DNA from: Poa pratensis
Taxonomy: Eukaryota > Streptophyta > Magnoliopsida > Poales > Poaceae
Length of the DNA stretch: 64,000 bases
Assembly: GCA_947311845.1 (NCBI GenBank)
Contig: CAMZMU010000041.1
Location: forward strand, 111,400,607 to 111,464,606
Direction of reading: 5' to 3'
Position numbers and translations under genes: made by a program. Of this stretch, positions 10,614 through 21,930 are shown in pieces (within the stretch, counting starts at the first letter, position 1; every line of letters begins with the position of its first letter). A model generated the notes under the pieces. It was not told where the DNA came from, ran no database searches, and saw only the letters and a list, made by a program, of their open reading frames with translations.

Positions 10614-12633
10614 ATTTTGTTTTTCGAATCGGGGATGCCCCTGCCTCTGCATCGGTAGATGCATACGGCTCTTTATTAATTTATTCAGAAGTTACAGAAC
10701 AAGTACATCATGTCTCACACAAGGTCGATAAATGTATCAACCATCTAAAAAATAGGGAGAACATAAAATGGCACTGCATTACCATGTTATTATAAGATCA
10801 GCACGCCAGCTAAATTGGTTGTATAAATCCCGCGCAACCATATCCAGGTGGTTGCACCCAAAATCCAGCGTTGCGCTTCCCCGTTGGTTGTAGGTAGGAC
10901 CACCTACAGATACAATGAGTAGTCATTGGTACTCCCTCCATTCACATATATAAGACGTTTTAGATAGTGTACATATAGACTAGCTAGGTGCAAACCAAAA
11001 AGAGTGACCATACACACTAAGATGTGTCAAGATACATGTAGATGCAAATGAATGTGTCAAAAGCCTAAAACGTCTTATATATATGAACGGAGGGAGTATA
11101 ACCTACATGAAAAAAGATGATTTTGCATTGTTAAAAATATAATCATTGCGTATGCTCCATATGGCCCAAAATAAAACGCAAACTCCCACTCGTATTGTAC
11201 TTTATCTTTTTTAGGTACACCCCGTAACCAATTCCAAAAAAGATTCATAATGTTATTCGGTTTTTTTTATTGAAGGACATATAGACAATACGCCAGACCA
11301 TCTTTGCGAAAGGGCATATTATAAACAAATGTTGAATTGTTTCGTCCTTTTGACAAAAGCAACATTTTTATAGCCGTTCCAATTACGTCTAGCTAAGTTG
11401 TCCTTCGTAAGGAGCACTTTTCGAAACAATAACCACATGAAGATCTTGATTTTCAATGGCACTTTCATTTTCCAAATATATTTACCAACGAACATTGCAT
11501 GGTCGTTCATAGAGTCAAGATATAGATATTTGACTGTGAAGAGCTCAGAAGTAATCAATCTCCACTTAAAAATGTCACGCTGATGTGTAAGCTGAATATC
11601 CATCAAGCGATCGACTAAGTGAAGCCATGCTTTCCATTTGTTTACAGTGAAAGCTCTCCTGAAACCTATGTTTGATGGAGGAGCCTGCGCCATCGCCGTA
11701 GCTGCCGAAACTTGTTCACATTGAGCTATGTTGTAAAGAGAAGGATATTCTTCAGATAGGGGCTTATCCCCTAGCCAAACATCTTCCCAAAAATGGACAC
11801 TTTCTCCGTTACCTAGCGTAAAGGATCCTCTTTTGAAGAAATCATCTTTGACCTTCATAAGACCCTTCCAAAAGGGGGAATCTGACAGATTAACCTTCAC
11901 TTGGGACAATGATTTAGAATGCAAATATTGATTATGGATTAGCTCATGCCAGACCCCATCATCCTCCGATAAGATCTTAAAAGCCATTTGCATATTAAAC
12001 ACTTATTTTTTATCTCCAAATTCTCGACCCCCAGACCCCCATGATCTTTTGGTCTGCAAATGATGTTCCATTTAGTAAGTATATACTTTCTTTTATGACC
12101 ATCAATCTGCCAAAAAAATTAGATCAAAAGAAATCCAATCTTTTCCGTGCCCCTTTAGGTACTTCAAAGAATGATATCATTCTTTGAAAACTTGTCAACA
12201 CCGAGTTAATGAGGATTAGTTAATCTCCATATGATAATGCTTGCCTGCCCAACTAGCGAGCTTCCGCTCGAAGCGATCCTCAACTGGTTTCCATTCCCCA
12301 TTTTTCATCTTACGGAAGTGTATCGACATAACCAAATATCTAAATGGGTACGATCCAGATTCACAACCAAAGAGATTCCTATATTGATCTTCCACTTCTT
12401 TTCCTTTCCCAAAACAAAACAATTCACTCTTGTGAAAATTAATTTTTAAGCCCGATAGCTGCTCAAAAATACATAGGATAAGTTTCATGCTTAGGGCTTT
12501 CTCGAGATCATGCTGCATAAAAATAATCGTGTCGTCGGCATATTGAAGGATCGATACCCCCTTCTACTAGATGGAGTATTAGTTCAGCAACCCATCTATC
12601 CTCTTTCACTCTTACGATCATCATTGCTAACAT
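10614..12633 (-). mobile_element. LINE (L1-type) 3' part with decayed reverse transcriptase ORF
   Basis: Read on the minus strand, translated pieces match the C-terminal half of plant L1 ORF2. They include the reverse-transcriptase core SILQYADDTIIF (about 12520-12560), a following GLKINFHKSELF segment (12216-12518), a zinc-finger-type region with FWEDVWLGDKPL (11319-12002), and CFCQKDETIQHLF with downstream Cys/His residues (about 11280-11350). Frameshifts and stops break the frame. The tail near 10614-10690 ends in an A-rich run. A Stowaway MITE (10932-11096) and a 6.7-kb LTR element (12639-19313) are inserted in it. The upstream portion resumes at 19319. Confidence 0.85.
10932..11096. mobile_element. 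Stowaway-type MITE (Tc1/mariner)
   Basis: The element begins CTCCCTCC and ends GGAGGGAG, flanked by TA on both sides (10930-10931 and 11097-11098), the hallmark of Stowaway MITEs. The inverted repeats extend inwards (atataagacgttttag against ctaaaacgtcttatat). It is 165 bp long with no coding capacity, and it sits inside the C-terminal coding part of the LINE. Confidence 0.95.
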
Positions 12634-12638
12634 GCCTG

Positions 12639-14085
12639 TAATACGTCTCAAACGTATCTATAATTTTTGATGTTCCATGCTAATATTATACCAATTGCTA
12701 CATGTTTTGCATCTACTTTATGTCACTTTTATACATTTTCTGGGACTAACCTATTAACAAGATGCCGAAGCGCCAGTTCCTGTTTTCTGCTGTTTTTGTA
12801 TTCCAGAAAAGCTAGTCTGGAAATATTCTCGGAATTGGACGAAAATTTACGGAGGCTCCTATTTTATCAGAAGACACCTGGAGTCCGAAGGAGAGGCGAA
12901 GTGGAGCCACGAGGGCCCCACACGTGGGCTCGGCGCGGCCAAGGGCCCACCGGCGCCGAGGGGTGGTGTCGCCTCCTCGTGCACCGCCTCGCGACGCCCT
13001 TTGGCCTATATATTGCTCCTACCCCGAAAACCCTAGAAGGATCGACGATTTCTCCAGAAGAGTTCCAGAGCTCCGCTGCCACCAAAAACCCTAATTCGGG
13101 GGACAGAAGTCTCTGTTTCGGCACCTTGCCGGGACGGGGAATTGCCCTCGGAGCCATCTCCATCGACGCCACCGCCATCTTCATCGCCGTCGCTGCCTCC
13201 CATGATGAGGAGGGAGTAGTTCTTCATCGGGGCTGAGGGCTCTACCGGTAGCTATGTGGTTTATCTCTCTCTCCCATGGTGTGATCTTTATGTGATCATG
13301 AGCTTTGTAATCTAGTTGAATCCATAGATGTTACTCTTCATTATCTATATGCTACTCAAGTGGTTTTATTAATGTAATCTCCGGAGTCACCTTTGTCCCA
13401 CGGTGCGAAGTTGACAGTGTGCGCCCCGTGTGTGGCTCTTAGGCTAAAGATAACAGGAATACTTATCATGAGTTATTATTTGCGTTGGATGTCTCTATGA
13501 AATTGCGGTGTTTGTCTAGTACTATTTAGGGTGCTCAAGTTGACAGTGTGGGGTTCCCTAGATGTGGAATGCGACTTTAAGGTGTGCTGTTATAGCCCTA
13601 CGCAGTGGATTGGTGTTCGTTATCCAACGAGAGAATAATTCAGAGTAGCATAGTGAAGAGGAAATATATGTATTCAATTATATTATTATTGTTGAGAGTG
13701 TCCCTAGTGAAAGTATGATCCCTAGGCCTTGTTTCTAAGCATTGAAACACCGTTTACAACCATTTCTGCTACATGTTTGCTTGCTGCCATTTTTATTTCA
13801 GATTGCAATTACCACTTATAATCATCCATATCTCTTGCATTTTAATATCTCTTCTCCGAACTAGTGCACCTATACACCTGACAAGTGTATGGGTGTGTTG
13901 GGGACACAAGAGACTTCTTGTATCTTAATTGCAGGGTTGCTTGAGAGGGATATCTTTGACCTCTACCTCCCTGAGTTCGATAAACCTTGGGTGATTCACT
14001 TAAGGGAAACTTGCTGCTGTTCTACAAACCTCTGCACTTGGAGGCCCAACACTGTCTACAAGAATAGAAGCGTGCGTAGACATCA
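12639..14085 (+). repeat. 5' LTR of the LARD-like element
   Basis: 1447 bp, near-identical to 17871-19313. It starts TAATACG where the other copy starts TGATACG, so the first canonical TG has mutated, and it ends ATCA. A TATA-like tatatattgc lies near 13011, followed by a GC-rich leader containing aaaccctag-type sequence. Short open frames in it are by-products of the GC-rich leader. Confidence 0.92.
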
Positions 14086-14256
14086 AGCTATTTTCTGGCG
14101 CCGTTGCGGGGAGGTAAGGTAAAAGGTACTCACATCCTCCAGCTACTTAGCTATTTTCTAGCACTGTTGCTGACGTGTGAGTGCTCGAAGGTATTTCCTT
14201 TAGATTCTGCAATTATATCTTTTTGTTTCTTGTTTTTATTTTACTAGTTAGGCTTA

Positions 14257-15240
14257 ATGGAAAACAACAAAAAAAATAGAGAGCTCTATGAAATTTATCT
14301 TGTGTTAGGACATGATGCTTTTGAAGAGAAAATTAAAAAACCTATGGAACTTTATATGCATAGTGGTAATGTTATGAGTAGAAATTCTTTGAACACCATT
14401 ATTGCTAATGCCATGGAAAGCTCTAAGCTTGGGGAAGCTGCTTTTGATGAATATGATATTTTTAGTCCCCCAAGCTTTGAGGAGGAAATTTGGTTTGATG
14501 ATACTTTATCTCCATTATGATGATTATAATGATAGTGTATTTTTCCACCTACTATTGAGGATAAGTTTATTGTGATTATGATATGCCTCCTATATATGAT
14601 GTTTACAATGATGAACATGCTATTTTCAGTCCATCTACTATTGAGGATAAAATTCATTATGATTATTCTATGCCTCCAATTTATGATGATTACAATGATG
14701 GATGTGATAGTTTTACTCCCACTATTACTAATAAATTAATTATGCTTATGTGGAGAGTAATGATACTTTTATGCATGTGGATCATGATAAGAATGCTTTA
14801 TGTGATAGCTATATTGTTGAGTTTATTCATGATGCCACTGAAAATTATTTTGAGAGAGGAAAGTATGGTTATAGAAATCTTCATGTTACTAAATTTCTTC
14901 TCTTTATGATGAAGGTTTTGAGCTTTCTCTTGATTTGCTTTTATTTGCTGGGTACTTTAAGACCTACTGGTCCTTATGAGAGAGGGATACACGGTTTCAT
15001 ATATCTCAATAATATTAAGTCTTCTTCTTTATGTTGAAATTTTTGAAGCTCCACTTGTTTTGCCTTCCTATGCTAGTCACTTTGTGCTTTATTGATTTAT
15101 TTTCTTACAAGATTCCTTTGCATAGGAAGTGGGTTAGACTTAAATGTGTTTGATATTTGCTTCTCGATGCTCTTTCATATTCAACTCTTATACATATGAG
15201 AGCATCATCAAAATTATCATGCCTAGCTAAAAGGCTTTAA
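14257..15240 (+). pseudogene. decayed LARD-specific ORF with repeated YDMPPIYDDYND-like units
   Basis: The first open piece (14257-14520, starting MENNKKNRELYEIYL) is followed, across frameshifts and stops, by repeated acidic/tyrosine units resembling MPPIYDDYND (about 14580-14700). After these come a segment FERGKYGYRNLHVTKF and a hydrophobic stretch around 14890-15100. A final piece with HRKWVRLKC ends near 15240. As far as I know the pattern matches an uncharacterised ORF carried by non-autonomous gypsy-related elements in Pooideae. It has no enzymatic motifs. Repeated in-frame units may have grown by slippage. Function is unknown and this copy is broken. Confidence 0.5.
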
Positions 15241-15915
15241 AGAAAAGCGCTTGTGGGAGACAACCCATTATTTTTATTTCTGCTATTTTTATTTTATTTG
15301 AGTCAAGGTGCTGTTTACTTATGTATCAATGCCTTTGTATCTTTATTTTCTTGCATTGTTGTGCCAAGTAAGGCCTCTAATAGGAAGATGATGCTAGATT
15401 TGGATTTCTGCGCAGGAACAGATTTCTGCTGTTCACCGTTTTGCTTCTGTAAAATCACAGAAAAATTATTTAAATCTGAAATTTTTTGTGCGTGATCCTC
15501 AGATATGTATGCATCTTTCGTTAGTTCAAAGTTTTTCGATCTGAGCGTCGTAAGTGCCTCGAAAAAATTCGTCTTTGCGGACTGTTCTGTTTTAGACAGA
15601 TTATGCCTTTTTATTTTGCATTCTCTCTTTTACTAGTGTTGAGTGAAATTCTTTTTTGGGTGGAAGAGCTTCACATAACATCAGTGGCAGTAGCTAATGT
15701 TTAAAGTAACAAGTCATATTGCGTCTTTATAGAACATGTGAATTTTTGATTGTGCACTAACCCTCTAATGAGATTTGCTTTGAGTTTGGTGTGACGGAAG
15801 TTTTCAAGGGTCAAGAGGGAAGAGTGATATAATAGGATGGAGAAGAGTGAAGAGCTCAAGCTTGGGGAGGCTCCCATGGATCTCCCCAGCATATTTCAAG
15901 AAGACTCAAGCGTCT

Positions 15916-15942
15916 AAGCTTGGGGATGCCCAAGGCATCCCC
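15916..15942 (+). repeat. internal copy of the polypurine-tract motif joined to a hairpin
   Basis: The sequence ctaagcttggggatgc, which forms the true polypurine tract at 17855-17870, is repeated here. It continues into a perfect hairpin: ggggatgcc (15922-15930), loop caa, ggcatcccc (15934-15942). Partial variants occur near 14424 and 15858. This may mark a second plus-strand priming site or an RNA structure. Confidence 0.6.
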
Positions 15943-17870
15943 TTCTTCATCGGCAAAATTATCAGGTCATCTCTAGTGAAACTATATTTTAATTCTTTCA
16001 CATCATATGTGCTTTTCTTGGAGCGTCTGTGTGCTTTTATTTTCAGTATTGCACTTTTATTTTCAATAAAGCTTGACTGGACCCTAGCATTCTTGATTGG
16101 GAGAGAGACACGCTCCGCTTTTTCATGAGAATACTCTATTCTTCACTTATATTTGTTGAGTATTCATATCTAGCGCTGTTCAGCTTTTAGCTCTTGTTTT
16201 CATGTATCTCTTGTCAGAGCTATTAGCTTTCTTTTGTAGAAAGTACTCTCTTGCTTCACTTATATTGTTTGGAGAGTTGATTAAATAAATTGATTGGTGT
16301 TTGGTTGGTTCAGAAAATGTTGCATGTGGTAATTGGTATAAGGAAAAACTTGCTTAATCTTGTAGATCACTAATTTGGATAACTTGATGCTTGTCAATTG
16401 TTTTGAGTTAACAAGTAGATCATGATTAAATTTGTGCATCACATGAGTTAAGCCTATTAGTGAAGAACTACCGTAAAGCTTGTTGAAAATTTGGTTTGCA
16501 TCGGTGGTATCTCTAAGGTCTAGATATTTTCTAATAACAGGGTTTGGTTAACAAGGAAGACGGTATGAAGTCTTATAACGTTTGCAATATGTTTGTCATA
16601 TAAAACTTGGTGTACGGGTTGATATTCTTGTTTGCTTACATAAACCTTGCTAGCCTAAACTCTGTACTGAGAGGGAATGCTTCTCGTGCATCCAAATCCT
16701 TGAGCCAAAATCCATGCCATTTGTGTCCACCATAACTACCTATATGTGGTATTTCCTTGCCACTCCAAGTAAATTTTTCATGTGCTACCTTTAAATTATT
16801 CAAAATGTTATTATTCCCTTTTGTGTCAATGTTTACTAGCTCATGAGGAATTAGTGTGGTTATTCTTTATTCTAGTTGTCAAATGGACTTTTACACCTGG
16901 ACTAGCGGCATATACATCCGCTTATCCTCTAATTTTGCAAAAAGAGCTGGCAACGGGGTGCCCAGTCCCAATTAATTACAACTTTAACCATTAATTCTCT
17001 TCACACTTTTGCCCTGATTCATCAGTAAGCAATGACAAACAGTGAAATACCTGCGTGTGTAAACCAAAGAGAAAGAGGGATGATCTGCCTTGCTGGTAGA
17101 AATAACGTCCTTCATGGGAGCCGCTCTTAAAAGTCCGTTTGACAGGTAGAATACTGTTCTCACCCGCTACCATTCGTTGACAATTAACAAACACCTCTCA
17201 AAACTAGATACTCCTCCATGGTATGTGATTGATGGAAGGCACCCGAGGATTCGGTTAGCCATGGCTTGTGTTAGCAAGGTTGGGAGGAGTGTCAAATATT
17301 TTATGCAATCTCTATATGTTTTTCAAAACCTAAAAGCTCTAGCACATGACTTAATCCCTGCTTCCCTCTGCGAAGGGCCTTTCTTTTACTTTTATGTTGA
17401 GTCAGTTTTCCTATTCTTTCTGTCTTCCACAAGCAAACACTAGTGTCAACTTTGTTACAACATGCGTTATATGCTACGTATTGGACTTGTTATACTACTT
17501 TGTGTTGACGATATCCATGAGATAAATATGTTGAAAGTTGAAGCAAATGCTGAAACTTAATTCTTCCTTTGTGTTGATTAAATACCTTTTATTAGAGACT
17601 ATTGCTTTATGAGTTAACACTTATGCAAAACTGTTTGATGCTTGTCTCGAAAGTACTATTCATGAAAACGTTTAGCTTGTGTGATTCATTGTTTACTCAT
17701 TATCTATTTGGTAGCAAACTATAGACCATTGACTTGGATCACTTCATTCATTTACATGTGCCTTACAATATTATTGATCAAGATTATGATGGTAGCATGT
17801 CACCTCAAAAATTATTTTGTTTTTATCGTTTACCTACTCGAGGACGAGCAGGAACTAAGCTTGGGGATGC

Positions 17871-19313
17871 TGATACGTCTCAAACGTATCTATAATTTTT
17901 GATGTTCCATGCTTATTATACCAATTGCTACATGTTTTGCATCACTTTATTCACTTTTATACATTTTCTGGGACTAACCTATTAACAAGATGCCGAAGCG
18001 CCAGTTCCTGTTTTCTGCTGTTTTTGTATTCCAGAAAAGCTAGTCTGGAAATATTCTCGGAATTGGACGAAAATTTACGGAGGCCCCTATTTTATCAGAA
18101 GACACCTGGAGTCCGAAGGAGAGGCGAAGTGGAGCCACGAGGGCCCCACACGTGGGCTCGGCGCGGCCAAGGGCCCACCGGCGCCGAGGGGTGGTGTCGC
18201 CTCCTCGTGCACCGCCTCGCGACGCCCTTTGGCCTATATATTGCTCCTACCCCGAAAACCCTAAAGATCGACGATTTCCCAGAAAGTTCCAGAGCTCCGC
18301 CGCCACCAAAAACCCTAATTCGGGGGACAGAAGTCTCTGTTTCGGCACCTTGCCGGGACGGGGAATTGCCCCCGGAGCCATCTCCATCGACGCCACCGCC
18401 ATCTCATCGCCGTCGCTGCCTCCCATGATGAGGAGGGAGTAGTTCTTCATCGGGGCTGAGGGCTCTACCGGTAGCTATGTGGTTTATCTCTCTCTCCCAT
18501 GGTGTGATCTTTATGTGATCATGAGCTTTGTAATCTAGTTGAATCCATAGATGTTACTCTTCATTATCCTATATGCTACTCAAGTGGTTTTATTAATGTA
18601 ATCTCCGGAGTCACCTTTGTCCCACGGTGCGAAGTTGACAGTGTGCGCCCCATGTGTGGCTCTTAGGCTAAAGATAACAGGAATACTTATCATGAGTTAT
18701 TATTTGCGTTGGATGTCTCTATGAAATTGCGGTGTTTGTCTAGTACTATTTAGGGCGCTCAAGTTGACAGTGTGGGGTTCCCTAGATGTGGAATGCGACT
18801 TTAAGGTGTGCTGTTATAGCCCTACGCAGTGGATTGGTGTTCGTTATCCAACGAGAGAATAATTCAGAGTAGCATAGTGAAGAGGAAATATCTATGTATT
18901 CAATTATATTATTATTGTTGAGAGTGTCCGCTAGTGAAAGTATGATCCCTAGGCCTTGTTTCTAAGCATTGAAACACCGTTTACAACCATTTCTGCTACA
19001 TGTTTGCTTGCTGCCATTTTTATTTTAGATTGCAATGACCACTTATAATTATCCATATCACTTGCATTTTAATATCTTTTCGCCAAACTAGTGCACCTAT
19101 ACACCTGACAAGTGTATTGGGTGTGTTGGAGATACAAGAGACTTCTTGTATCTTAATTGCAGGGTTATTTGAGAGGGATATCTTTGACCTCTACCTCTCT
19201 GAGTTCGATAAACCTTGGGTGATTCACTTAAGGGAAACTTGTTGCTGTTCTACAAAACTCTGCACTTGGAGGCCCAACACTGTCTACAAGAATAGAAGCG
19301 TGCGTAGACATCA
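17871..19313 (+). repeat. 3' LTR of the LARD-like element
   Basis: 1443 bp, TGATACG...ATCA, with only scattered substitutions and small indels relative to 12639-14085, which points to a fairly recent insertion. It is followed by the target duplication GCCTG. Confidence 0.93.
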
Positions 19314-19318
19314 GCCTG

Positions 19319-19435
19319 CTATAATGTTAAAAAGTAAAGGAGATAAAGGATACCCTTGTCTCAACCTTTTCGCGTCTGAAAGTATCTCTCCAAGTCATCA
19401 TTTACTTTAATACCAACACTACCATGGTTTCATAG
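19319..19435 (-). mobile_element. upstream continuation of the interrupted LINE
   Basis: On the minus strand the frame reads VGIKVNDDLERYFQTRKR then LRQGYPLSPLLFNIIAG, the conserved reverse-transcriptase segment just before the YADD core. It joins in frame to MLAMMIVRVKEDRW on the far side of the LTR element (12560-12633) once one copy of GCCTG is set aside. The homology stops near 19435. Confidence 0.85.
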
Positions 19436-19439
19436 GAGT

Positions 19440-19605
19440 CCTACATGCTTTTTATGAGCTTTTGTAGTTCGCCTTTTTTTCTTTTATCTGTTTTGAATCG
19501 TTGGCTATTTGCATCCTGGTTATGTAGAAGCCAGTTGTAACCTACTTTCTATCCTTGCGATACTCTGAGTATTAAAAAGCATTTTATCGAAAAATGTTTG
19601 ATTCT
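19440..19605 (+). mobile_element. LINE 3' tail fragment in the opposite orientation
   Basis: The stretch ending ttggctatttgcatcc...gttgtaacc...ttatcgaaaaatg has the layout of a plant LINE 3' end on the plus strand, abutting the minus-strand LINE piece. The two fragments are head to head, so either two LINEs met here or an inversion or truncated insertion occurred. Identification rests on terminal layout only. Confidence 0.45.
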
Positions 19606-20236
19606 AGGGCTTATTATTTCTGTGCCCTGGTTCGCTTAACTTTCCTCGTCTGTATCCTACTTGCTTAACTTTGCTCGTATGTGCCCTATCTAGCTCTTTC
19701 GACGCCCGCGGACGGCAAAACGAGGTGTTTCCGTCTGGTCAACCTCCTTTGACCGTCCCTTGGCCTGACTGGTGGGATTGGCCCAGGGCACCTCGTGAGT
19801 TGACAAAGTGGAACCGCTCAAGTGGGACCGCTCAAGTGGGACATGAAGGTAGGGACGGCGTGCCAGGAATCGAGTCTGACGCCCAGGTTGGGATTAGTAC
19901 GTCGTTAACACAAAAGATCCGTAACTGAAATAATAAGCCTTCTTGGGAGACTGAAATAATAAGCCCAGTTTTATTTTGCACTAGGAAACTGAAACTTAAA
20001 TTAGGAAACAGAAATTTAGAAACCGATTTTCACATTCAGTTTAGAAACTGATTTTCACATTCACTAGGAGTTATACAAAAGATTTTCATTGCTACAAAAA
20101 TATCCATAACTAATTAGACTAACTACTAATTACTAGTGCTAATACTACTACTACTAATGAAACTACTACTAATTAGTAGCATTGCAGCAGCTGCTACTAC
20201 GACGGCGGTGGGCTCCAAATTCCTCCGCCTCGGCTC
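19606..20236. other. intergenic, no gene recognised
   Basis: This stretch contains a short direct repeat (ccgctcaagtggga twice, about 19816-19843) and AT-rich sequence with repeated gaaact/ttagaaactgattttcacattca motifs (about 20005-20065). It probably includes the 3' UTR of the minus-strand acidic-protein gene. Confidence 0.4.
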
Positions 20237-20536
20237 CTACACCCTCCGCCTCTTCGCTGGCGGTGCGTCATCGTCATCCTCCTCAGAGTCAGAGTCGTCG
20301 TTCGGCGGCTCCTCCTCCTCCTCATCCTCCTCCTCCTCCTCGTCATCGGAGTCGTCGGAGTCGGAGCCATGGCCGTGGCCCTCGCCTTGGCCATCGTCGT
20401 CGCCCTCGCCGTCGTCGTCGCTATCGAGGTTCTCCTGCCACGGCCCGTGGCCCTCCTCCCACCACTCGACGGGGTTGCCCTCGCCGTCAGAGTCGCTCGG
20501 GATGAGGTCGCTCTTCCACCACCCGTCGTCCGACAT
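20237..20536 (-). CDS. small highly acidic protein with C-terminal basic cluster (unknown function)
   Basis: ATG at 20536 sits in a strong context (cgccaccATGtcgg) after a pyrimidine-rich leader with repeated tctcccaaaaa motifs. The 99-residue product begins MSDDGWWKSDL and contains many Asp/Glu/Ser runs, including an Asp-Ser tract and a run of about 12 Glu/Asp. It ends PPAKRRRV, a plausible nuclear localisation signal. A TATA-like ataaaaacc lies about 115-120 bases upstream on the same strand. No transmembrane or catalytic motif is visible. Acid-rich tails of this type occur in histone-binding and chromatin proteins, but no family could be assigned. The reading frame stays open upstream of 20536 to 20773, so a longer form is possible, but the leader composition favours the 20536 start. 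Long open frames on the opposite strand are side effects of the GC-rich triplet repeats. Confidence 0.55.
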   Translation of the reverse strand: MSDDGWWKSDLIPSDSDGEGNPVEWWEEGHGPWQENLDSDDDGEGDDDGQGEGHGHGSDSDDSDDEEEEEDEEEEEPPNDDSDSEEDDDDAPPAKRRRV

Positions 20537-20773
20537 GGTGGCGATCGGAAGGGAATGGATTGGGTTTTTGGGAGAGAAGAGGTCGAAGAGAATGGGGGTT
20601 TTTTGGGAGAGAAGAGAGAAGCACTGCTTTGGAACCGCATATGCATTGGGGTTTTTATCTTTGAGGAGGATAGAAATGAATTCAGTGCGACGACGCGTAG
20701 ATCGATAACCGCCTGCACATTTACGGATCGATCGCTTCGTATTTTGCCAAACCAGTGTGAAATGACTGCACAT

Positions 20774-21182
20774 TTACAAATTATATTCGCAATGATGACA
20801 TCCTGTGACTGCACTTGACGTCCAGTCAAAATGACATGCCTGTAAATGTTCACCACGTCATCTGGTGCACCTTGACGCGTGTAGTACACGTGTCGAACAG
20901 TTGATGTGCATTCACGTTCTGGTCAAATTGACTGTAATTGGAAACGTTATGAGACATCTAGACGTATCGCAAGCATTTTGTACGAGAACTGACACGATTA
21001 AATTTTTGCTTACGTGCATATCTGCGTAGGTGCATCCGTGTCAACACACCAAGCGCGTTCTAGACGCGAATTGGACGCGAACTGGCACCCACAATGCGCG
21101 CTCTGGGACACAAAAAGTTGAAAAATGTTGAATTGCAAGTTTCTGTTTTTTCCCTGATACTACAACACCAAGGTGAGTTTTT
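20774..21182. other. upstream region of the acidic-protein gene, no gene recognised
   Basis: This stretch contains several tgac/gtca- and acgt-rich short motifs (for example cacgtcatctgg and acacgtgtcg) but no coding signal. The latter resembles an ACGT-core element; regulatory meaning is inference only. Confidence 0.35.
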
Positions 21183-21930
21183 GCAAATCCAAAACCCCTT
21201 CTCTTCACCCTTGGCTTCATATGACATAGTTCGAGATATATCACATTAGATACATAAATTTTTGGTTTAAATGTATATAGAACTTGTTATCAACTTGAAT
21301 CGTTAGTATATGACATAAGAAGACTATGTGCACATGTTTTTCTTTTTTTTGATTTTGTTTGAATTTTTTATGCTCATTTCAAATATTGGTCAAACCTAAC
21401 TTTGACCAACATTTAAATAAGTTTAATGCATGAAAATGAAAAACTAAGCCTGGATCCATCTTAGTCACTTCAAAATGAAACTTTGGTGAGGTTTTGAAAT
21501 TTTCATGTTGCAAATCCAAAATACCTTCTCTTCACTCTTGACTTCATGCGACATAGTTTCAGATATATCACATTAGATACATGAATTTTTGGTTTGAATG
21601 TATATAGAACTTGTTTATCAACTTGAATCGTTAGTATATGACATAAGAAGACTATGTGCGCAGGTTTTTCCTTTTTTTTATTTTGTTTGACATTTCAAAT
21701 ATTGAGCAAACCTAATTTTGACCAACATATAAACAAGTTTAAAACATGAAAATGAAAAACTAAGCCTGGATCCTTTTTAGTCACTTCAAAATGAAACTTT
21801 GGTGAGGTTTTTTAAATTTTCATGCTGCAAATCCAAAACACCTTCTCTTCACTCTTGACTTCATGCGACATAGTTTGAGATATATCATATTAGATACATG
21901 AATTTTTGGTTTGAATGTATATAGAACTTG
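21183..21930 (+). repeat. ~320-bp tandem repeat, truncated by an LTR insertion
   Basis: Units start at gcaaatccaaaa at 21183, 21510 and 21827, giving periods of 327 and 317. Each carries ccttctcttcac, tgacttcatgcgacatag, a gatatatcacattagatac motif and tgtatatagaacttg. The third unit stops abruptly at atagaacttg, exactly where the LTR starts at 21931, and it does not resume on the far side of the element at 32378. Confidence 0.85.

Larger units (their letters stand above)
12639..19313 (+). mobile_element. non-autonomous LTR retrotransposon (LARD-like), complete with target duplication
   Basis: Two ~1.44-kb LTRs flank a 3.8-kb interior that has no recognisable protease, reverse transcriptase, RNase H or integrase. 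GCCTG flanks both sides (12634-12638 and 19314-19318), so this is a single intact insertion. A primer-binding-like site (tggcgccgttgcgggg) lies just after the left LTR. A purine-rich tract (aagcttggggatgc) ends at 17870, directly before the right LTR. The interior keeps only a decayed, structurally repetitive ORF. The element interrupts the LINE reverse-transcriptase domain: the LINE protein frame resumes immediately outside both ends. Confidence 0.92.

Noticed and set aside
12667..13236. 189-codon frame repeated at 17925-18428
   Set aside because: Both lie at the same position in the two LTRs of one element, so this is LTR leader sequence and not a duplicated gene.
20136..20889. Long plus-strand and alternative minus-strand frames over the acidic-protein gene
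   Set aside because: They are mirror frames of triplet-rich Asp/Glu/Ser codons. Only the frame starting at 20536 has a good start context and a sensible protein.
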